Shown here: positions 43,166 through 51,819 of the stretch, piece after piece
Position numbering within the stretch: position 1 is the stretch's first letter
How the letters are laid out: the number at the start of each line of letters is the position of its first letter
Source: Pseudomonadota bacterium
GTDB lineage: Bacteria > Desulfobacterota > Binatia > Binatales > Binataceae
DNA: 64,000 bases
Reading direction: 5' to 3'
Assembly: GCA_021324455.1 (NCBI GenBank)
Contig: JAJPJA010000004.1
Location: forward strand, 1-64,000
Notes under the pieces: model-generated
What the model was told of the DNA's origin: nothing
The model's database searches: none
What the model saw: the letters and a program-made list of their open reading frames with translations, nothing else
Made by a program: the position numbers and the translations under genes

Positions 43166-44920
43166 ATGAGTAGTACTCCGGCTTCGGCTATTCATGTGGG
43201 ACACGCCGAGCATCATGAGCTCGGGTTTGTGCGCACGTATATCTTTTCGACCGATCACAAGATGATCGGCCGCCAGTTTCTGTTCATGGCGCTGTTCATG
43301 ATGGCGATCGGCGGCGCGATGGCGATGCTGATGCGGTGGGAACTGGCGTTTCCGGAAACCGCCGTGCCGTTCATGCATTGGGTGCCCGAACCGTACATGT
43401 ACGACGGCGCCATCCCGCCCAATACCTACAACTCGATGTTCACCATGCACGCGACCATCATGATCTTCTTCGTCGTGATGCCGATCCTGGTCGGGTGCTA
43501 CGGCAATTTCCTGATCCCGTTGATGATCGGGGCGCGCGACATGGCGTTTCCGGTGCTCAACATGCTCTCGTTCTGGGTCGGCGCGGTGGCCGGCCTGATC
43601 ATGCTGGCGTCGTTCTTCGTACCGGGCGGACCCGCCGCCGCGGGATGGACCTCGTACGCGCCGCTCAGCGCGGTACCCGTGTATACCGGCGTCGATTGGG
43701 GGCAAAATCTCTGGTGTATCAGCCTGATCGTGCTCGGCGTCTCCTCGCTGATGGGTTCGATCAACTACATCACCACGGTGATCAACATGCGGACCAAGGG
43801 AATGACCTTCTTCCGCCTGCCGCTGGTGATCTGGTCGCTGTTCATCACCGCCATCCTGCTGCTGCTGGCGCTGCCGGTGCTGACCACGGCGCTGGCGCTG
43901 CTGCTGTTCGATCGGCTGGGCGGGACGCATTTCTTTCTGCCCGCGGGCGGCGGCGAGCCGCTCTTGTGGCAGCATCTGTTCTGGTTCTTCGGCCATCCCG
44001 AGGTTTACATCATGATTTTGCCGGCGATGGGGATGGCGTCGGAGATTATCGCGACCTTCTCGCGCAAGCCGATTTTCGGCTACCGCGCGATGGCCTATGC
44101 GATGGCGGCGATAGCGTTCCTGTCATGGATCGTGTGGGGGCATCACATGTTCCAGTCGGGGATGAATCCGGCGCTGGGCAGCGGTTTCATGGTCACGACC
44201 ATGATAATCGGCGTGCCCTCGGCGATTAAGACTTTCAACTGGCTGGGCACCATTTACAAGGGCAATATTCACTACACCGCCGCGATGATGAACGCGCTGG
44301 CGTTCGTGGCGATGTTCGTGATCGGCGGCCTGTCGGGGATTTTCATGGCCTGTACGCCGGTGGATATGTTCATTCACGACACCTACTTCATCGTCGCCCA
44401 CATCCATTATGTGCTCTTCGGCGGCAGTCTGTTCGCGATTTTCGGGGCGATTCTCTACTGGTTTCCCAAGATGTTCGGCCGCATGATGAATGAGACGCTG
44501 GGCAAGATTCACTTCTGGATCACCTTCATCGCGTTTAACTGCACCTTTTTCCCGATGCATATTCTCGGCATGAACGGCCATATGCGGCGCATCTACAATC
44601 CGCTGCAGTACGACTTCCTCAAACCGATTCAGCCGATCAACGTGTTCATCTCGATCAGCGCCTTCGTGCTGGGCGCCGCCCAGTTCATCCTGCTGGCCAA
44701 CATCATCTGGAGCCTGGCCCGGGGCAAGAAAGCCGAGGCCAACCCGTGGCGCGCCAATACCCTGGAATGGACCACGCCCATCAGGCCGGGCCACGGCAAC
44801 TGGGATGGACCGCTGCCGGTGGTACATCATGGTCCCTATGAATACAGTTCGCCGCTGACCACCGAGGATTATCTGCCGCAAAACGTGGAGATTACCGGCA
44901 AAGCGGCGGTGGCGCACTAG
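43166..44920 (+). CDS. ctaD: Cytochrome c oxidase subunit I
   Basis: The 584-residue heme-copper oxidase catalytic subunit has 12 predicted helices. Visible sites include NSMFTMHATIMIFFVVMP (low-spin heme His), WQHLFWFFGHPEVYIMILPAMG (CuB His and cross-linked Tyr), WGHHMFQSGM (two CuB His), TTMIIGVPSAIKTFNW (K-channel Lys) and DTYFIVAHIHYVLFGG (heme a3 and heme a His). It reduces O2 to water and pumps protons. It is the second gene of the cluster. Confidence 0.97.
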   Translation: MSSTPASAIHVGHAEHHELGFVRTYIFSTDHKMIGRQFLFMALFMMAIGGAMAMLMRWELAFPETAVPFMHWVPEPYMYDGAIPPNTYNSMFTMHATIMIFFVVMPILVGCYGNFLIPLMIGARDMAFPVLNMLSFWVGAVAGLIMLASFFVPGGPAAAGWTSYAPLSAVPVYTGVDWGQNLWCISLIVLGVSSLMGSINYITTVINMRTKGMTFFRLPLVIWSLFITAILLLLALPVLTTALALLLFDRLGGTHFFLPAGGGEPLLWQHLFWFFGHPEVYIMILPAMGMASEIIATFSRKPIFGYRAMAYAMAAIAFLSWIVWGHHMFQSGMNPALGSGFMVTTMIIGVPSAIKTFNWLGTIYKGNIHYTAAMMNALAFVAMFVIGGLSGIFMACTPVDMFIHDTYFIVAHIHYVLFGGSLFAIFGAILYWFPKMFGRMMNETLGKIHFWITFIAFNCTFFPMHILGMNGHMRRIYNPLQYDFLKPIQPINVFISISAFVLGAAQFILLANIIWSLARGKKAEANPWRANTLEWTTPIRPGHGNWDGPLPVVHHGPYEYSSPLTTEDYLPQNVEITGKAAVAH

Positions 44921-44951
44921 TTGCTTCAGTCGGATGAGCGCCTGACAATGG

Positions 44952-44987
44952 AACCCGGAAAGCACAATGGAACGTGCGGTCCGGGTT
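44952..44987 (+). terminator. Hairpin between subunit I and heme A synthase genes
   Basis: An 8-bp stem (44952-44959 with 44980-44987) continues past two mismatched bases into GCAC/GTGC. Only three T follow, so it is a weak terminator or attenuator that could lower expression of the downstream assembly genes relative to the structural genes. Confidence 0.4.
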
Positions 44988-45021
44988 TCCATCCGAAACC
45001 GGGCCTCACGGATGCCAGCTG

Positions 45022-46026
45022 ATGACCAATGAACCAGCGCAGTCGCGCGCCGCGCATCGTGGACTCCATCGCTATGCCCGGCTATTGGCCGGCGCCACCT
45101 TTATCCTTATTTTCGCCGGCGGCCTGGTGACTTCCACCGGCTCTGCGCTTGCCGTACCCGACTGGCCGCTTTCTTTCGGCAAGTTCTTTCCGAAGATGCA
45201 GGGCGGCGTGCTTTATGAACATGGGCATCGGATGATCGCCGGCACGGTTGCCCTGATGACTTTGGGACTGGCGGTTTGGGCCTGGCGCGTCGAGCGGCGG
45301 CCCTTTGTGCGCAATCTCGCCCTGATTGCCTTCGGTCTTGTGATTACCCAGGCGGTTCTGGGCGGACTCACCGTGCTGCTGCTGTTGCCGCTGGCCATCG
45401 CCGTGAGCCACGCGGCGACGGCGCAGGCCTTCTTCTGCCTGACCATCGCGATGGCGTTGTTCACCAATCCCGCCTGGCAGAAACTGCCGCGGGTCAAGGC
45501 GGCGCAGGAATGGCCGCGGCTGCCCATACTCGCCGCCGTCACCACGGCCGTCATCTACTTTCAGATTCTGATTGGCGCCGTGATGCGTCACATGGGGGCG
45601 GGACTTGCCATTCCTGACTTTCCGCTGGCGTTTGGCCGCCTGTTCCCGCGGCTGGAATCGCTGCCCGAGCAAATCAACTATGCGCATCGCGTGGGCGCCG
45701 TTGTCGTCAGCGTGTTGGTCTGCTGGACCGCGGTCCGCGTGCTGCGGTTTTACGCGGACCAGCCGCAATTGTGCCGTCTGGCGCTGGGGATGCTGGCGTT
45801 GCTGGCGCTGCAACTGACGCTGGGCGCGCTGACCATACTCAGTGCGCGCGCAGTGCTGCCAACCACGGCGCACGTCGCCATTGGCGCCGCCCTGTTGGGC
45901 ACGACCCTGGCGCTGACGCTGCGGGCATTGCGGATGATCGACGGCAGGATGGCGGCCGAGAGTGCGCGTGAGGTATCGGGCGTGCGGGCGCGGGCCGGCA
46001 CCGTCGGGCGGCAGGTGACCGCATGA
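45022..46026 (+). CDS. ctaA: Heme A synthase (COX15/CtaA family)
   Basis: Starting at ATG 45022 (a GTG at 44974 lies within the hairpin) gives 334 residues with eight helices. Family marks include LVTSTGSALAVPDWPLSFG, EHGHRMIAGTVALM, AVSHAATAQAFF, GAGLAIPDFPLAFG, INYAHRVGAVVV and LPTTAHVAIGAAL; the His residues in these motifs coordinate two hemes. It oxidises heme O to heme A for the oxidase. It overlaps the next gene by four bases. Confidence 0.93.
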   Translation: MTNEPAQSRAAHRGLHRYARLLAGATFILIFAGGLVTSTGSALAVPDWPLSFGKFFPKMQGGVLYEHGHRMIAGTVALMTLGLAVWAWRVERRPFVRNLALIAFGLVITQAVLGGLTVLLLLPLAIAVSHAATAQAFFCLTIAMALFTNPAWQKLPRVKAAQEWPRLPILAAVTTAVIYFQILIGAVMRHMGAGLAIPDFPLAFGRLFPRLESLPEQINYAHRVGAVVVSVLVCWTAVRVLRFYADQPQLCRLALGMLALLALQLTLGALTILSARAVLPTTAHVAIGAALLGTTLALTLRALRMIDGRMAAESAREVSGVRARAGTVGRQVTA

Positions 46027-46922
46027 CTCATCGCGCCGCGGTGCTGGGACTGGAATTGCCGCGCAGCAGACCGCGGGCGATGTCCTATTTTGCGCTGGTC
46101 AAGCCGCGCGTCCTCAGCATGGTGCTGGTGGCGACGCTGGCCGGATTTTACCTGGGCTCCGCGGGACATTTCGACCTGCGCCTGGCGTTGGCGCTGATGA
46201 TTGGCACCGCGATGGCTGCCGGGGGCACCTTTTCACTCAATCAGTTCATGGAGCGCGACCTCGACGCGTTGATGGAGCGGACGCGCGGCCGTCCGCTTCC
46301 CTCCGGCAGTCTGCATCCGGCCGAAGCTCTGTGGTTCGGAGTTGTCCTGTCCGTGGCCGGGCTGGTTTATCTTTACCTGACGGTGAATGCCGCCGCGGCC
46401 GCTGTGACCGCGGCCACCGCGATCATCTACCTGGTCGCCTACACGCCGCTTAAGCGGGTATCATCGCTATGTACCGCGGTCGGCGCGATTCCGGGGGCGT
46501 TGCCGCCGGTGGCGGGATGGGCCGCCGTGCGCGGCAGCATCGACGCTCCCGCATGGACCCTGTTCGCGATTATGTACCTGTGGCAGTTGCCCCATACTCT
46601 GGCGATTGCCCATCTCTATCGCGACGATTACCTCTCGGCCGGTATCCGCTTGCTCGGTATCGAGGACGCCGACGGACGCGGCACGGCGGGCCAGGTGGTG
46701 ATCAACACGCTGGTGCTGATGGTCGTGGCGCTGTTGCCCACGTTGCTGGGCTTTGCCGGTGTGACCTACATGGTCGTCGCGCTGGCGATGGGCGGAGTGA
46801 TGCTCAACAGCGGCTTTCAGTTCGCGGCCAGGCCGGATGCGGCGGGAGCGCGGCGGGTCATGATCGCTTCGTTGATATACCTGCCGGCGGTGCTGCTTAT
46901 AATGATGCTGGACAAGATTTGA
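46023..46922 (+). CDS. ctaB: Protoheme IX farnesyltransferase (heme O synthase)
   Basis: The 299-residue UbiA-type prenyltransferase has the first Asp-rich motif NQFMERDLDALMERTRGRPLPSG and the second region YRDDYLSAGIRLLGIEDADGRGT, with about nine helices. It makes heme O from protoheme and farnesyl diphosphate, feeding heme A synthase. ATGA overlap with ctaA shows coupling. Confidence 0.94.
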   Translation: MTHRAAVLGLELPRSRPRAMSYFALVKPRVLSMVLVATLAGFYLGSAGHFDLRLALALMIGTAMAAGGTFSLNQFMERDLDALMERTRGRPLPSGSLHPAEALWFGVVLSVAGLVYLYLTVNAAAAAVTAATAIIYLVAYTPLKRVSSLCTAVGAIPGALPPVAGWAAVRGSIDAPAWTLFAIMYLWQLPHTLAIAHLYRDDYLSAGIRLLGIEDADGRGTAGQVVINTLVLMVVALLPTLLGFAGVTYMVVALAMGGVMLNSGFQFAARPDAAGARRVMIASLIYLPAVLLIMMLDKI

Positions 46923-46937
46923 TGCGGGAACGGCACC

Positions 46938-47057
46938 ATGGCTGGGGCGAGCGCGCAAGGGATTGAAGAGCGCAATCGAAAACTGGGCGGCATTTTGATT
47001 GGTGTAATCCTGCTGCTGGTGGCGATCGCGATAATTGGAGTTTTGACCCTTAACTGA
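46938..47057 (+). CDS. 39-residue single-pass membrane protein in the oxidase cluster
   Basis: The small frame starts ATG at 46938 (CGGGAACGGCACC upstream, weak ribosome site) and ends TGA 47055-47057, two bases before the next gene. The peptide is MAGASAQGIEERNRKLGG followed by a strong hydrophobic helix (about 17-37). A charged N terminus with NRK just before one helix resembles the small cytochrome oxidase assembly proteins found at this place in many proteobacterial cox operons. Assignment rests on position, size and pattern. Confidence 0.7.
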   Translation: MAGASAQGIEERNRKLGGILIGVILLLVAIAIIGVLTLN

Positions 47058-47058
47058 C

Positions 47059-47706
47059 ATGGCGCAGCATTCAACAGCGGCGATTCCGCTCCGGCGTTTA
47101 CCTTCGGCCAGGCGGCCGCGATTGGGCGACGGCGGGCCCGGCGGCGGGCGCGAAGCCCCCATCATCAGCAACGGCCGGCTGGCGGTGTTGATCCTGCTGG
47201 CGGGCGAAACGATGCTGTTCGCGGGCTTTATCGGCTCCTTCCTGGTCTATAAGCTGGGTGCGCCATTCTGGCCGCCGCCGGGGCTGCCACGTCTGCCGAT
47301 TCAAATAACCTGGGCCAATACTTTCGTCCTGCTGGCCAGCGGCGTCACGATGCATCTGGCGGTGCGTGCGGTGCGCCGCAATCGGCTGGCACGGATGCGC
47401 CTGATGCTGGGAATCACGGTGCTGCTGGGTACCACTTTTCTGGTGGTCCAGGGGCGCGAATGGGTGCGCCTGATTGAGCACGGTCTGCATCTGACCAGCG
47501 GCACCTACGGGGCTACGTTTTACACCTTGATTGGTCTGCATGGATTTCACGTGCTGTGCGCGGTGCTGTGGCTGCTGGGCGTTTTCGCGGCGGCGATGGC
47601 CGGGCGGTTCACGGCTTTTCGGTACGCGCCGGTTGAGATCTGCGCCATCTACTGGTATTTCGTTTGCGCGGTGTGGCCGGTGCTGTTTTATCTGGTGTAC
47701 TTCTAA
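47059..47706 (+). CDS. Cytochrome c oxidase subunit III-like protein (first copy)
   Basis: The 215-residue protein has five helices after a basic N-terminal tail. LLAGETMLFAGFIGSFLVYKLG is the start of heme-copper oxidase subunit III; VVQGREWVRLIEHGL and GATFYTLIGLHGFHVLCAVLW carry the subunit III-conserved Glu and His; YWYFVCAVWPVLFYLVYF closes it. A second, distinct subunit III gene is at 48062-48685, so this copy may belong to an assembly variant or form a heterodimer. Confidence 0.88.
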   Translation: MAQHSTAAIPLRRLPSARRPRLGDGGPGGGREAPIISNGRLAVLILLAGETMLFAGFIGSFLVYKLGAPFWPPPGLPRLPIQITWANTFVLLASGVTMHLAVRAVRRNRLARMRLMLGITVLLGTTFLVVQGREWVRLIEHGLHLTSGTYGATFYTLIGLHGFHVLCAVLWLLGVFAAAMAGRFTAFRYAPVEICAIYWYFVCAVWPVLFYLVYF

Positions 47707-47728
47707 GCGGAACAGGAGCGGAGCTGCG

Positions 47729-48016
47729 ATGCGGTTTTTTCAAACCAGACGGATTTTTCACGGCGGATGGATAGCGGCGGCTGCCGCAATCCTGGCTGCG
47801 CCGGCGCGCGACGCCCATGCCTGCGCGATGTGCGGTTTGCCGCCCGGCGATATTGCCAGTCATGCCTACAACACCAGCGTGCTGTTCATGCTGAGCGCGC
47901 CCTATGTGATCGTCGCCGTCGGCGCGGTCGTCGGATTCTTCGCCTATCGCAACGCCTGCCGGCGCGAAGCCGACGAGCGGAACAAGCCCGAACTGCAGCC
48001 GTTGCCCAACCGCTGA
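47729..48016 (+). CDS. Small CxxC membrane protein of the oxidase cluster
   Basis: 95 residues from ATG 47729. A signal-like N terminus (WIAAAAAILAAPARDAHA) precedes CAMCGLPPGD, then one membrane helix (APYVIVAVGAVVGFFAYRNA, about 55-75) and a charged tail. The CxMC pair next to the membrane could hold copper or a thiol function in oxidase maturation. Not a named family I can assign with certainty; it sits between the two subunit III genes. Confidence 0.7.
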   Translation: MRFFQTRRIFHGGWIAAAAAILAAPARDAHACAMCGLPPGDIASHAYNTSVLFMLSAPYVIVAVGAVVGFFAYRNACRREADERNKPELQPLPNR

Positions 48017-48061
48017 TTTCAGCCGACTTAAAATCGCCGCCTAATCGAGGAGAGGATAGAG

Positions 48062-48685
48062 ATGAGCGAGGCCGCTACACTCCAGACCCAGCTCCAGCAT
48101 GAGGCCGCCGTCGATCCGGTAGAAAACCCGCTTACCCCGGACAGCAAGGGCAAGCTCGGGATGTGGCTGTTTCTGGCCGCCGACGCGATGACCTTCGGCG
48201 CCGCCATTGCCGCCTACGGCGCGCTGCGCATCGGCAACATGAACTGGCCGACGCCGTCCACGATTCTCGGCATCCCCTCCACGGCCGTGATGACTTTCGT
48301 CCTGATTTGCAGCAGCGTCACAATGGTCGAAGCGCTGTCAGCTATCCGGCGCGACGATCAGGCTGGATATCGCAAATTTTTGGCGCTCACGGTGCTGGGC
48401 GGACTGGTGTTCCTCAGCCTGCAGGCGCGCGAGTGGACGCATCTGATTGCGGGCGACGGGCTGTCGATCAAGACCAGCCTGTTCAGCGCGACGTTCTTTA
48501 TCCTGACCGGTTTCCATGGATGCCACGTGTTTGGCGGCGTGGTTTATTTGAGCGTGCTGCTGCTGCGCGGCCTGGCCGGCAAAATCACCGCGGCGAAGTA
48601 TGGACTGGTCGAGGTGGCCGGGCTCTACTGGCACTTTGTCGACCTGGTCTGGATCCTGATATTCACCTTCGTCTACCTGATCTAG
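48062..48685 (+). CDS. coxC: Cytochrome c oxidase subunit III (second copy)
   Basis: The 207-residue protein has GKLGMWLFLAADAMTFGAAIAAYGALR (the usual LGMWLFLxSE-like start), LQAREWTHLIAGDGLSIKTSLFSATFFILTGFHGCHVFGGVVYLSVL (Glu/His core) and VAGLYWHFVDLVWILIFTFVYLI at the end. Five helices. This is the more typical bacterial subunit III of the two. GAGGAGAGGATAGAG precedes the start. It stabilises subunit I and helps proton uptake. Confidence 0.9.
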   Translation: MSEAATLQTQLQHEAAVDPVENPLTPDSKGKLGMWLFLAADAMTFGAAIAAYGALRIGNMNWPTPSTILGIPSTAVMTFVLICSSVTMVEALSAIRRDDQAGYRKFLALTVLGGLVFLSLQAREWTHLIAGDGLSIKTSLFSATFFILTGFHGCHVFGGVVYLSVLLLRGLAGKITAAKYGLVEVAGLYWHFVDLVWILIFTFVYLI

Positions 48686-48713
48686 GCGCGGGACAAGCGG
48701 ATGGGGTTTTAAG

Positions 48714-49124
48714 ATGAGCAGCGAAGCAGTAGCCGTTTCTCCTCACGCGGTCGCCCACGAGCACGTCGAGCCGAACTATATCGCCATCTGGATTTACCTC
48801 GGCGTTCTGACTGTGCTCGAACTGGTAGTGGCGTATGCGCCGATTCCGAAGGCTGCGATGGTAGGTTTGCTGGTCGGATTGGCATGGGCCAAGGCGGTGC
48901 TGGTGGCGATGTACTTCATGCACCTGCGCTTCGAGCGCCGAACGCTGGCGGTTATCGCGGCCATCCCGGTTATCCTGGTCACGTTCCTTACCTTCATGCT
49001 GGTGCCCGACCTGTCCACGCGCATCTACGCGCGCCATCATATGGGCGAAGTGGTCAGGATGGAGCATGCGCTGGGCAAGGACGTATCGGGCTCGAATCCG
49101 AACGTGAATCCGCCCCAGCCGTAG
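48714..49124 (+). CDS. Cytochrome c oxidase subunit IV family protein
   Basis: The 136-residue small membrane protein has three helices: about 22-42, 47-67 (VGLLVGLAWAKAVLVAMYFMHLRFE is the family signature) and 74-97. It belongs to the prokaryotic cytochrome C oxidase subunit IV family, which assists assembly of the CuB site. It lies after subunit III with a 28-base gap. Its C-terminal tail is longer than usual and polar. Confidence 0.88.
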   Translation: MSSEAVAVSPHAVAHEHVEPNYIAIWIYLGVLTVLELVVAYAPIPKAAMVGLLVGLAWAKAVLVAMYFMHLRFERRTLAVIAAIPVILVTFLTFMLVPDLSTRIYARHHMGEVVRMEHALGKDVSGSNPNVNPPQP

Positions 49125-49185
49125 CCCAACCGGAAACATCGCGGGCGGAGAGACCTCCCGCTGCCTGAGCCGCTGAAGGAACGCC

Positions 49186-49623
49186 TTGTACAGCGTACCA
49201 TTACTCGCCACGGTCAACGCGGTGCTCAACGGGATTGCCGCGGTGTTTCTGGCCGCCGGATTCTATTTCATCCGCAGGCGGCGGATTGCGGCGCATCGCG
49301 CGTGCATGATTACCGCCTTCGGCGTTTCGGCAGTCTTCCTGGTCTGTTATATCGCCTATCATCTCCAGGTTGGCGACGTCCGGTTTCAGGGCCATGGCGC
49401 GGTGCGTCCGCTCTATTTCAGCATCCTTATTTCTCACATCATACTGGCGGGACTTACCCTGCCGCTGGCAATCTTCACCATGGCGCGCGCGCTACGCAAG
49501 CGCTTCGACGCCCATCGCCGGATCGCCCGCTGGACATGGCCGGTATGGATTTACGTATCGGTCACCGGGGTCATTGTCTACCTGATGGTCTATCACATCT
49601 ACGGACCGCCCCTGATCCGGTAA
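49186..49623 (+). CDS. DUF420 membrane protein
   Basis: The 145-residue protein starts TTG with AAGGA six bases upstream. It has four helices, beginning PLLATVNAVLNGIAAVFLAAGFYFIRRRRIAAHRACMI and containing SAVFLVCYIAYHLQVGD, ISHIILAGLTLPLAIFTMARA and RIARWTWPVWIYVSVTGVIVYLMVYH. The conserved His and Arg residues are those of DUF420, a family of unknown function usually found with cox genes and thought to act in assembly. It closes the cluster. Confidence 0.85.
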   Translation: MYSVPLLATVNAVLNGIAAVFLAAGFYFIRRRRIAAHRACMITAFGVSAVFLVCYIAYHLQVGDVRFQGHGAVRPLYFSILISHIILAGLTLPLAIFTMARALRKRFDAHRRIARWTWPVWIYVSVTGVIVYLMVYHIYGPPLIR

Positions 49624-50056
49624 AATCCATCGGTATTTGGCCAGGTCCGAGCGCCGGCCTGCCTTACGCTAGACAGCGCCAATCGAGACATCGATTGGGC
49701 GTCCGAATTGATTAAGCTTCCCAACCCGGTCCAAACTGCGTTTAAGTTATCACCTGATGGGTGACCGGCGCGGGTCCGCGCCCTTTGCATGTGGCGGCGC
49801 GATACAATCGATCGAACGCCGGCAGGCGGGTGTTCTTCTACGTTCTTTCACTTCTGACACGTATCAGTGGCGATTCACGGCGCCGCCCCGAGTGGGCATG
49901 GATACTGCTACTCCAAAGTCCGAGGACAAACGGGAGTGACCGCGAGAATAAAGAGGGGGATTGCGTTCAGATCTGTTTGTCTTCGGCAATTCGGCTGTGC
50001 GCGCCGCGCCGGCCGGATTGCCCGTTTGGAACTCTGAAAATCGCCTCTCAGTAATC
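49624..50056. other. Gap after the oxidase cluster
   Basis: About 430 bases without a credible gene. It contains a hairpin of CCAATCGA-GACA-TCGATTGG (49679-49698) that may be a weak terminator of the cox operon; no T-run follows. Other short frames show no recognisable sequence. Confidence 0.5.
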
Positions 50057-50182
50057 ATGAAAAAATTTCTTTTGTACGGAACGGCGGCGCTCATCGGCGT
50101 GGTGTTGGCGGTTTATTCCCATCACACACCGCCCATTCAGGATCTCGAACTGCGCGCGCTGATTACCCAGTTGTTAATCTGA
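50057..50182 (+). CDS. Possible 41-residue membrane peptide
   Basis: ATG 50057 begins MKKFLLYGTAALIGVVLAVYS followed by a short polar tail, ending TAA at 50180-50182. One positively charged start and one hydrophobic helix make it look like a real small membrane protein or a signal-anchored peptide, but the ribosome site is poor and it is isolated. Confidence 0.4.
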   Translation: MKKFLLYGTAALIGVVLAVYSHHTPPIQDLELRALITQLLI

Positions 50183-50193
50183 TTCATGATGGC

Positions 50194-50225
50194 TGCGCGG
50201 GCGTTGCGGCGCGGATGCCCGCGCA
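50194..50225. repeat. 9-bp inverted repeat
   Basis: Perfect arms TGCGCGGGC (50194-50202) and GCCCGCGCA (50217-50225) with a 14-base loop, between the small peptide and the convergent regulator gene. No T-run; possibly a weak terminator. Confidence 0.4.
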
Positions 50226-50287
50226 TCGGCATTGGTTATCCCGCGCGCCGCAAAGGCATTGAGTATCAGCTGCGGGATGGAGGTCGA

Positions 50288-51736
50288 TCAGCGAACGGCC
50301 GAACGGGTTTCAACGGGTCGAATTCCGTATTTTGCGATCCCGCTGTAAAGCTTTTTGCGGGAAATCTTCAGCAGCCGGGCGGCGCGCAGTTTGTTGCCGC
50401 CGGTAATTTCCAGCGCCCGCTCAAGCACTGCGCGTTCGGCGTCGGCAAAAGTTTCGAACGCGATGGTCGGCAAACGTTTGCCGGGTCCATCGATGCCGCT
50501 TAACCAGGCGGGCAAATCGGCCGCGCCGATTATATCCGAACGCGCGCCGCAGAATGCAGTTTCGATCGCCTCGTACAGCTCCCTGACGTTGCCGGGCCAG
50601 GCGTACCGCTCCATCAGCTCCAGCGCGTGATCGTCGATTCCCGCGATCGCGGGTTCGTGCGCCGTGCGATGATTGAGCAGATCGATAAAGTGCCGCACCA
50701 GCAGCGCGATATCGCCGCGCCGCTCGCGCAGCGGCGGGATCTGCAGCCGCCTGCCTGAGAAGAGTCCGATAAAATCCTTGCGCAACTGACCCACCCGCAA
50801 TGCCGGTTCCGGATCGCGGCTGCTGGAAGCCATAATCCGAACCTCGCCGCCGCGGCGGGAGCATTCGGCAAGCGTTTCCTGGACGTCCAGCGGCAGGCTG
50901 CATATCTCGTCGATGAACAGCGATCCGCCCAGCGCGGCGCCGTAAAGTCCCAGATAGCGGTGGGAGTTGGGCTCCGGGCGTTGATAGCCGAACAGCTCCG
51001 CCTCGATCATATATGCCGGCATCGCTTCGCATCGCAGGGCCACGAACGGTCCGCGCCGCCCTCGCGTGCATTCGTGGACAGCGCGGGCCGTCAGCTCCTT
51101 GCCGCTGCCGGGCTCGCCCACGATCAGCAGGGATGCGCCGCTGCGGGCGTGCTCTTCGATCTTTCCGTATATCTCGCGCATCGCGGCGCTGTGCCCCACC
51201 AGCCCGTGGAAGCGGCTGCGTTTATCTGCCGGAAGATTCCTGGCCTCCAGCTCCAGGGCGTTAATCCGTGTCGCCGCCGACGCCGATTGCAGACGCGAAT
51301 AGGCCGCCACCAGCAGAATGATTCGTATATGGCTGAGCTTGTCGAATTTGTTGTAAACCGAGATCGGCGGAGCGGGATCGCAGGGAAATACCGCCTGCGC
51401 GGCGTCTTCGAACAACTGCACCGCGGCGATCAGCTCATCCAGCGGCACGTGCCGTTCCGCCAGCTCGCTGCCGGTCCGCAGGACGCTGGCGGCGTAAGCG
51501 TCCATGTCCTTGCGCAGCAAAGCTTCCTGGTTGCGGAGCAAGGCGGGTTCGAAAATGCGCCTGAAGTCGGATTGGGAAAGCGTGCGGTCGTCGCCGAAAT
51601 GCAGCAGGTACAGTTCGTACCAATGGCTTACGACCTCGCCCCGCCGGTCACGAATCCGTTGCAGCACGTCGCGCAGTTCGTCGAGGTCGTCATCCCACAG
51701 CAGATGGAAATAGCGCGGCTGTTTCGGATAATCCAT
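50288..51736 (-). CDS. Enhancer-binding-protein-like regulator lacking GAFTGA
   Basis: ATG 51736 is preferred (the TTG at 51742 is two codons upstream), giving 482 residues. The N-terminal 120 residues form a helical region like the RsbRD sensor. The central AAA+ domain has Walker A GEPGSGKELTARAVHE, Walker B GGSLFIDEI, LRERRGDIALLVRHFI and WPGNVRELYEAIE. Between them, where GAFTGA should lie, the sequence reads ELFGYQRPEPNSHRYLGLYGAA: the loop that contacts sigma-54 is absent. The C terminus has a Fis-type helix-turn-helix (NKLRAARLLKISRKKLYSGI). It is probably a sigma-54-independent regulator like TyrR. It is divergent from mpg. Confidence 0.85.
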   Translation of the reverse strand: MDYPKQPRYFHLLWDDDLDELRDVLQRIRDRRGEVVSHWYELYLLHFGDDRTLSQSDFRRIFEPALLRNQEALLRKDMDAYAASVLRTGSELAERHVPLDELIAAVQLFEDAAQAVFPCDPAPPISVYNKFDKLSHIRIILLVAAYSRLQSASAATRINALELEARNLPADKRSRFHGLVGHSAAMREIYGKIEEHARSGASLLIVGEPGSGKELTARAVHECTRGRRGPFVALRCEAMPAYMIEAELFGYQRPEPNSHRYLGLYGAALGGSLFIDEICSLPLDVQETLAECSRRGGEVRIMASSSRDPEPALRVGQLRKDFIGLFSGRRLQIPPLRERRGDIALLVRHFIDLLNHRTAHEPAIAGIDDHALELMERYAWPGNVRELYEAIETAFCGARSDIIGAADLPAWLSGIDGPGKRLPTIAFETFADAERAVLERALEITGGNKLRAARLLKISRKKLYSGIAKYGIRPVETRSAVR

Positions 51737-51819
51737 CGGCAACGGATCGAAACTAACTGCGCAGCAATTGGCGCGTCGGTAAAGAAGGAAACTTCATTCA
51801 TCTTGAGATTGTGACAAAA

